A stretch of 11,859 nucleotides of DNA from Baffinella frigidus. Its lineage: Eukaryota; Cryptophyceae; Cryptomonadales; Baffinellaceae. A program made the translations under genes and the position numbers. The stretch spans positions 424,681-436,539 of the forward strand of contig MU646505.1 of the NCBI GenBank assembly GCA_026770585.1, in the 5' to 3' direction. The notes under the pieces are model-generated. The model searched no databases and was not told the origin of the DNA. It saw only the letters and a list, made by a program, of their open reading frames with translations. Shown here in pieces: positions 10,001 through 11,859 of the stretch (position 1 is the first letter of the stretch; each line of letters starts with the position of its first letter).

Positions 10001-10076
10001 CTTGTCCGCCGCGGCAGGAGACTCCTTCGAGGTCGCGTTTGCCTTTGACGGCCTGCGCATCCCGCTCCGCTTGTAA
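4023..10076 (+). CDS. Metallo-beta-lactamase-fold hydrolase, PhnP-like (Lactamase_B_2), nine exons, complete
   Basis: Exons are 4023-4160, 4878-5163, 5438-5523, 5986-6081, 6544-6592, 7338-7413, 8135-8237, 9345-9450 and 9949-10076. Together they make 1068 nt, or 355 residues plus TAA. All introns are GT-AG and every phase matches. The start ATG sits in GCGCCATGG. Motifs in order: EIVFLGTGSS-AGTP (37-50), the N-terminal strand and glycine turn; C54 with C62-x2-C65, like the structural zinc cysteines of PhnP relatives; IIIDCGKTF (110-118); VITHEHADA, the HxHxD metal motif with H141, H143, D145 (Ala replaces the usual following His); FPYL (189-192); LPVMHG with H236; YLSD with D258; LLLTGMSH with H317. 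The order and spacing resemble, from memory, the plant At1g30300-type metallo-hydrolases. It probably hydrolyses a phosphodiester or similar bond at a di-metal site; the substrate is unknown. No targeting peptide is obvious. Several exon edges have decayed copies inside the flanking introns. Confidence 0.9.
4378..4860 (+). repeat. Degenerate CCCTAAA array in hydrolase intron 1
   Basis: It begins with five near-perfect CCCTAAA units, then becomes degenerate 6-8-mers (CCCTGAA, CATAAAC and others), and ends in CCCCAAA units just before the AACAG acceptor at 4877. It fills most of the 717-base intron. C-rich on the sense strand. Confidence 0.9.
5181..5210 (+). repeat. Short TACCTCCTC microrepeat in hydrolase intron 2
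   Basis: About three tandem copies of a 9-base pyrimidine-rich unit just after the donor at 5164. The rest of this 274-base intron shows nothing else. Confidence 0.6.
5641..5812. repeat. Nested inverted repeats in hydrolase intron 3
   Basis: AGGCGGAGCTAG (5641-5652) pairs with CTAGCTCTGCCT (5678-5689) with one mismatch. The latter also pairs with AGGCAGAGCC near 5799-5808. Inside lies a 15-base stem, ATTCTGGTCTCCTCA (5761-5775) with TGAGGAGATCAGAAT (5779-5793), with one mismatch and a 3-base loop. This could be the remains of an inverted-repeat transposable element; no target duplication was identified. Confidence 0.45.
6358..6484 (+). repeat. GA-rich polypurine tract in hydrolase intron 4
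   Basis: About 125 bases of GAGAGA, GCGAGA and AGCGGGCGAG units, almost all purine on the sense strand. It produces arginine-rich or leucine/serine-rich chance frames. Confidence 0.8.
6593..7330 (+). repeat. Heptamer array with higher-order structure in hydrolase intron 5
   Basis: The array fills nearly all of the 745-base intron. From about 6640 to 7040 the heptamers recur in a set order, CCCTAGA, CCCTAGA, CCCTGAA, CCCTAAG, CTCTAAA, giving a 35-base higher-order unit. Near 7090-7130 it returns to plain CCCTAAA, and from about 7195 to 7320 it becomes CCCCAAA. C-rich on the sense strand. A shorter piece at 6517-6540 precedes exon 5. Confidence 0.85.
7516..7553 (+). pseudogene. Exact copy of the exon 6 donor edge
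   Basis: These 38 bases are identical to 7383-7420, which end exon 6 (VMHGTDCVCYG) and include the donor GTGCGAC. The copy lies 133 bases downstream inside intron 6 and has no acceptor, so it is not a separate exon. Perfect identity suggests a recent duplication or conversion. The GT is intact, so use as an alternative 5' splice site is possible but would retain about 130 intronic bases. Confidence 0.9.
7839..7959. mobile_element. 121-bp inverted-repeat (MITE-like) element in hydrolase intron 6
   Basis: The left arm begins GGACACCCTAATTCCGGCG and the reverse complement of the right arm begins GGACGCCCTAATTCCGGC. The arms stay alike for about 45 bases. Within each arm a CCTAATTCCGGCG-type block occurs twice. 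There is no coding capacity. No clear target-site duplication was seen, so the mobile origin is inferred from the structure only. Confidence 0.65.
7981..8024 (+). pseudogene. Copy of the exon 7 acceptor edge
   Basis: It matches 8127-8170 with two substitutions: the ATGCAG/GTGCAG acceptor and the codons FDFGGEERVVYL. It is followed by unrelated sequence instead of SDMTSIPE, so the metal-ligand Asp is missing, and the frame runs to a stop near 8100. The real exon starts at 8135, 146 bases downstream. Confidence 0.9.
8405..8480 (+). pseudogene. Two decayed copies of the exon 7 donor edge
   Basis: The true edge (about 8208-8240) encodes KIKARPVHVL followed by GTCTGC. A diverged copy at about 8444-8476 keeps AAAGCACGTCATGTGCACGT and CCTG, but the donor GT has become AT, so it cannot act as a normal 5' splice site. 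A shorter fragment, ATCAAGAGCTCGTCCTGT, lies near 8407-8424. Confidence 0.75.
8742..8817 (+). repeat. Short degenerate CCCTAAA tract in hydrolase intron 7
   Basis: CCCTAAA, CCCTAGC, CCCCACA and CCCTACA units, C-rich on the sense strand. The tract ends where a fragment of the exon 8 acceptor edge (GCAGATCCTGGAT, 8818-8830) begins. Confidence 0.7.
8832..8946. mobile_element. Inverted-repeat element A, 115 bp, CAGGGG-type ends
   Basis: The left arm CAGGGGTACCTCGCTCAT and the reverse-complemented right arm CAGGAGTACCTCGCTCAT pair over about 29 bases, continuing to CTGCC. TA flanks both ends (8830-8831 and 8947-8948), consistent with a TA target duplication. The core contains GGGACCACCGTAGGG. It lies in intron 7, right after a fragment of the exon 8 acceptor edge. 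Related to the elements at 9479-9595 and 10635-10752. Confidence 0.75.
8961..9032 (+). pseudogene. First intronic copy of the exon 8 acceptor edge
   Basis: It carries upstream intron sequence (GTCCTGACATG, GCGTGCGCACCCCGCGAG), the CAG acceptor at 8993-8995, and codons ILDALLPDKD, then diverges before the THIGV segment of the true exon. About 72 bases match the copy at 9191-9264 with few differences. Confidence 0.85.
9075..9170. mobile_element. Inverted-repeat element in intron 7, between two exon 8 copies
   Basis: The ends CCTAAGTGGCCA (9075-9086) and TGGCCACTTAAAGG (9157-9170) are complementary apart from two bases. Internally there is a 9-base perfect stem, TGGGGTCAA/TTGACCCCA (9087-9106), and a palindrome, GCCCTACGGTAGGGC (9131-9145). 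It is flanked on both sides by 72-base direct repeats of the exon 8 edge. No coding capacity. Confidence 0.55.
9191..9294 (+). pseudogene. Second exon 8 copy, structurally a possible cassette exon
   Basis: It has an intact CAG acceptor (9225-9227), codons ILDALLPDKDA from 9228, then new sequence HRFENACKVKPG in open frame up to a strong donor GTAAGA at 9295. The 67-base insert would end in phase 1, while the true exon 8 starts in phase 0, so inclusion would shift the frame and remove the C-terminal part. It could be a decoy, a poison exon or simply decay. Confidence 0.6.
9479..9595. mobile_element. Inverted-repeat element B, 117 bp, CAGGGG-type ends
   Basis: The left end CAGGGGTTACTCG pairs with the right end CGAGTAACCCCTG, and similarity continues inward through GAACACG and ACCG to GGTCC. 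Flanks are TG on the left and TA on the right. It lies 28 bases inside intron 8. The outer motif resembles element A with TTACTCG in place of TACCTCG. Confidence 0.7.
9817..9926. repeat. Diverged relative of the inverted-repeat family in intron 8
   Basis: GTACTCAAACGCA on the left is loosely complementary to TGCGTTGTTCTGGGCGAGGT on the right. The inner GGTGGTCCTAG plus a G run resembles the right half of the element at 10635-10752. The ends are too decayed to define. Confidence 0.4.
9841..9858 (+). pseudogene. Copy of the exon 9 acceptor edge
   Basis: GTGATCGCAGGGATGTG resembles the true junction at 9938-9955, GTGATCTCGCAGGGATGTCA, where exon 9 starts at 9949. It has one 2-base deletion in the pyrimidine part and lies about 95 bases upstream. 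Short, so chance cannot be fully excluded, but it fits the pattern of the other junctions. Confidence 0.55.
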
Positions 10077-10160
10077 CACGTGTTTCAGTACACCCAACGA
10101 AAGACGAGTGGCTCCGTGTGCCACGGTTCTTGTAGCGTTGATATTGCGGTTGTCTTCAGG

Positions 10161-10350
10161 CGCGCGTGTCCGCCGCCGCAGGGGACGCCTTCGAGGTCGC
10201 GTCTGCTTTCGACGGCCTGCGCATCCCGATCCGCCTGCAATGGTGGGGTTATACACGTCTCTCTCACCGTTACAGCTTGCGGCCTAACACGTGTCTGATA
10301 AACCGAACGAAAGACGAGGGGCTCCGTGTGTCTCGGTTCGTGTAGCGTTC
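10161..10350 (+). pseudogene. Duplicated last exon and 3' UTR of the hydrolase
   Basis: It matches about 9995-10155. It has an acceptor-like TTCAG, codons SAAAGDAFEVASAFDGLRIPIRL as in exon 9 (SAAAGDSFEVAFAFDGLRIPLRL), then AACACGTGT and ACGAAAGACGAG blocks shared with the true 3' flank. It lacks the metal-ligand MSH segment. The true stop TAA has become CAA, so the frame runs on to a TAG at about 10344. Codon-level conservation with silent-type changes suggests it was coding for some time. An alternative terminal exon is possible but would lose H317. Confidence 0.8.
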
Positions 10351-10490
10351 GGATTGGGGGGGGTAACATGGCCGTGGTGGTAATGAACGTCTTTTCGTTG
10401 CACACGCTTCTTGCTTCGTACATGCCTCATGTAATCAACTGGGTGCGCGACACACACACACCCTAAACGCAATCTGGTGCATATCCACCG

Positions 10491-10496
10491 AATAAA
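10491..10496 (+). terminator. Candidate polyadenylation signal AATAAA
   Basis: An AATAAA hexamer 415 bases after the hydrolase stop, in the convergent intergenic region. A single hexamer is weak evidence, and some algae do not use AATAAA. Confidence 0.25.
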
Positions 10497-10634
10497 ATAC
10501 GCGCCTCCTCCCACCTCACCTCTCACCACCGCACCCCTCATCCGCCGGGCCCGCACGCCCCCCCCCCCATGGCCTCACAAAAAGCCAGCACACAACGCTA
10601 CACAGACGCGTCCAGCAAACCTCCTTCCCAGGTA

Positions 10635-10752
10635 CAGGGCTACCTCGCTAATAAGAAAGCGCCTCCCCCGGGGACCCTGCAGTAGGCCTACAACTAGGGC
10701 CCTGTGGTGGTCCTAGGGGGGGGGGCGGTTTCTTAAGAGCGAGGTACCCCTG
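10635..10752. mobile_element. Inverted-repeat element C, 118 bp, CAGGGG-type ends
   Basis: The left arm CAGGGCTACCTCGCTAATAA and the reverse-complemented right arm CAGGGGTACCTCGCTCTTAA match over about 29 bases, ending GCC. The flanks are TA on the left and TG on the right. The core shares the GGACC/GGTCC and CTGTGGTGGTCCTAG motifs with element A. Located between the convergent hydrolase and EF-hand-like genes. Confidence 0.75.
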
Positions 10753-10927
10753 TGCCACACTCTTCCCTGGGATGCCCCCGAGGTTTCTCGAATACAACCC
10801 CCCCCAAACCCCCCATGAGCCTACATGAGGCCCATCCCCAGGACACTCCTGTGGTTCTCGGGGGGGCTGCGCGGGGTGCTGCACAATGGAGCGCCCCAGG
10901 TAGCAGCACGCGGCACACGACGGACAA

Positions 10928-11686
10928 CTAGTAGACGTCAGACACCCAGCCCTCGGGGGCCTCCCCGTTGTCCCACTCATCAGACGGGCGCTGCATCAGC
11001 GCGAAGAACGCCCGCTTGTCCAGGGTCCCTTTGTTCAGAGCGTCCTTGCTCGCCTGGTTAGCGTTGCGGTTTGGGCTTTGGGGTGTAGGGGTGAGGTTTC
11101 AGGGTTTAGGGGTGAGGGGTTAGGGGTGAGGGTTCAGTGGTTGGAGGATAGGGGTAAGGGGTAGGGGTAAGGGTTTAGGGGTGAGGGATGAGGGTATAAG
11201 GGTTATGCGTTAGGGGTTAGGGGTTAGGGGTTAAGGGTTAGGGGTTAGAGGTTAGGGGTTAGAGGTTAGGGGTTAGGGATTAGGGGTTAGGGATTAGGGA
11301 TTAGGGGTTAGGGGTTAGGGTTTAGGATTTAGGGTGTAGGGTGCAGGGCGTAGGGTGTAGGCGTAGGGTGTAGGATGTATGGTGTAGGGTGTAGGGTGGA
11401 GGGTGTAGGGTGCCGGGTGTAGGGTGTAGGGTGTAGGGTGGAGGGTGTAGGTTGGAGGGTGTAGGGTGTAGGATGTAGGGTGTAGGATGTAGGGTGTAGT
11501 GTGTAGGGTGTAGGGTGTAGGGTGTAGGGTGTAGGGTGTAGGGTGTAGGGTGTAGGGTGTAGGGTGAAGGGTTCAGGGTTTCGGGTGCAGGGTGTACCCA
11601 GCGCATCAAGAGGTCGAGCTCCCCCTCAGAGGCGTCAGACCCAACACGCTTGAGAACTTCCTGGATGTCCTCCTTCGAGAGCACCC
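10928..11686 (-). CDS. Small protein with degenerate EF-hand-like C-terminus, last two exons only
   Basis: Minus-strand exons are 11686-11598 and 11053-10928, joined in phase 0 across a GT-AG intron, with stop TAG at 10930-10928. The penultimate exon encodes GVLSKEDIQEVLKRVG then SEGELDLLMRW. The last exon encodes ASKDALNKGTLDKRAFFALM and an acidic/aromatic tail ending WVSDVY. The pattern of helix, G-x-L-S/D-K, helix, repeated twice, resembles an EF-hand pair. However, the second loop keeps only the first Asp, the central Gly and the Leu, lacking acidic residues at loop positions 3, 5 and 12, so calcium binding is doubtful. The upstream boundary at 11686 (ACAG acceptor) is preferred over a start at the ATG at 11699: there is an in-frame TGA six bases upstream of that ATG, and the ACAG junction has a copy nearby. 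The 5' part of the gene lies off the right edge. It is convergent with the hydrolase gene. Confidence 0.55.
11066..11596 (-). repeat. Telomere-like array in the intron of the EF-hand-like gene
   Basis: It fills almost the whole 544-base intron. The left part (to about 11330) is mostly GGGGTTA/GGGTTTA types. The right part (about 11330-11570) is TGTAGGG units, many perfect. C-rich on the sense (minus) strand. Confidence 0.9.
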
Positions 11687-11768
11687 CTGTTTTGATCATC
11701 GCGGTTCAGATGCGCCCGCCTCTGGAAATCTGGTCCACTGTATTCTGGGTTTGAGGGAAAGGGGTGGT

Positions 11769-11811
11769 CGCACCCCTGTTGTCAGCACCAGGGTTAGGAC
11801 GCGCCCGCCGC
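11769..11811 (-). pseudogene. Copy of the EF-hand-like exon acceptor edge
   Basis: It resembles 11680-11722: GCACCCCTGTT, a diverged middle, then CGCGCCCGCC against GCGCCCGCC. On the minus strand both read AACAG/GGGTGC around the putative splice site. The copy lies upstream of the exon in the sense direction, as for the other acceptor copies. Confidence 0.55.
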
Positions 11812-11824
11812 TCGCCATTAGATC

Positions 11825-11826
<2 letters not shown>

Positions 11827-11859
<33 letters not shown>
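11827..11859. repeat. G homopolymer at window edge
   Basis: Run of 33 G to the last base; probably a sequencing or gap-edge artefact. Confidence 0.85.

Noticed and set aside
11322-11699. Open frame of 125 codons with a Tyr/Thr/Leu/His/Pro repeat tail
   Set aside because: Only the first 30-odd codons are a real exon. The rest is read-through of the intronic TGTAGGG array after a GT donor at 11597.

Overview
The window looks like nuclear DNA of a eukaryotic alga. Genes are split into many short GC-rich exons with GT-AG introns. The introns are full of degenerate CCCTAAA/TTTAGGG (plant/algal-type telomere motif) arrays, and there is no bacterial gene organisation. One gene starts with an ER signal peptide ending ADA followed by FLAP. 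This is the bipartite plastid-targeting signature of algae with complex red-derived plastids (stramenopiles, haptophytes, cryptophytes, many dinoflagellates). I cannot narrow the lineage further. No long open frame is a gene on its own: I rebuilt the genes by joining exons whose splice phases agree.

Layout. (1) Positions 57-3741, minus strand: the first five exons of an unrecognised plastid-targeted protein whose 3' end lies off the left edge. (2) Positions 3742-4022: a 281-bp divergent intergenic region. (3) Positions 4023-10076, plus strand: a complete nine-exon, 355-residue metallo-beta-lactamase-fold hydrolase of the PhnP-like (Lactamase_B_2) type. All eight introns are GT-AG and all phases match. 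(4) Positions 10077-10927: a convergent intergenic region with a duplicated copy of the preceding gene's last exon and an inverted-repeat element. (5) Positions 10928-11686, minus strand: the last two exons of a small protein resembling a degenerate EF-hand domain.

The most unusual feature is the intron content. At least seven splice junctions have an extra, partly decayed copy of the exon edge plus splice site lying inside the adjacent intron or 3' flank: exon 3 of the plastid gene at both ends, exons 6, 7 (both ends), 8 and 9 of the hydrolase, and the EF-hand-like exon. Acceptor copies always lie upstream of the true exon and donor copies always downstream. Several 95-125-bp inverted-repeat (MITE-like) elements lie among these copies. 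The telomere-like arrays are intronic in all three genes and always have the C-rich strand as the sense strand, whichever way the gene points.

No functional link between the three genes is visible apart from the shared intergenic region of the first two. The homopolymer runs at both window ends look like assembly or gap edges.
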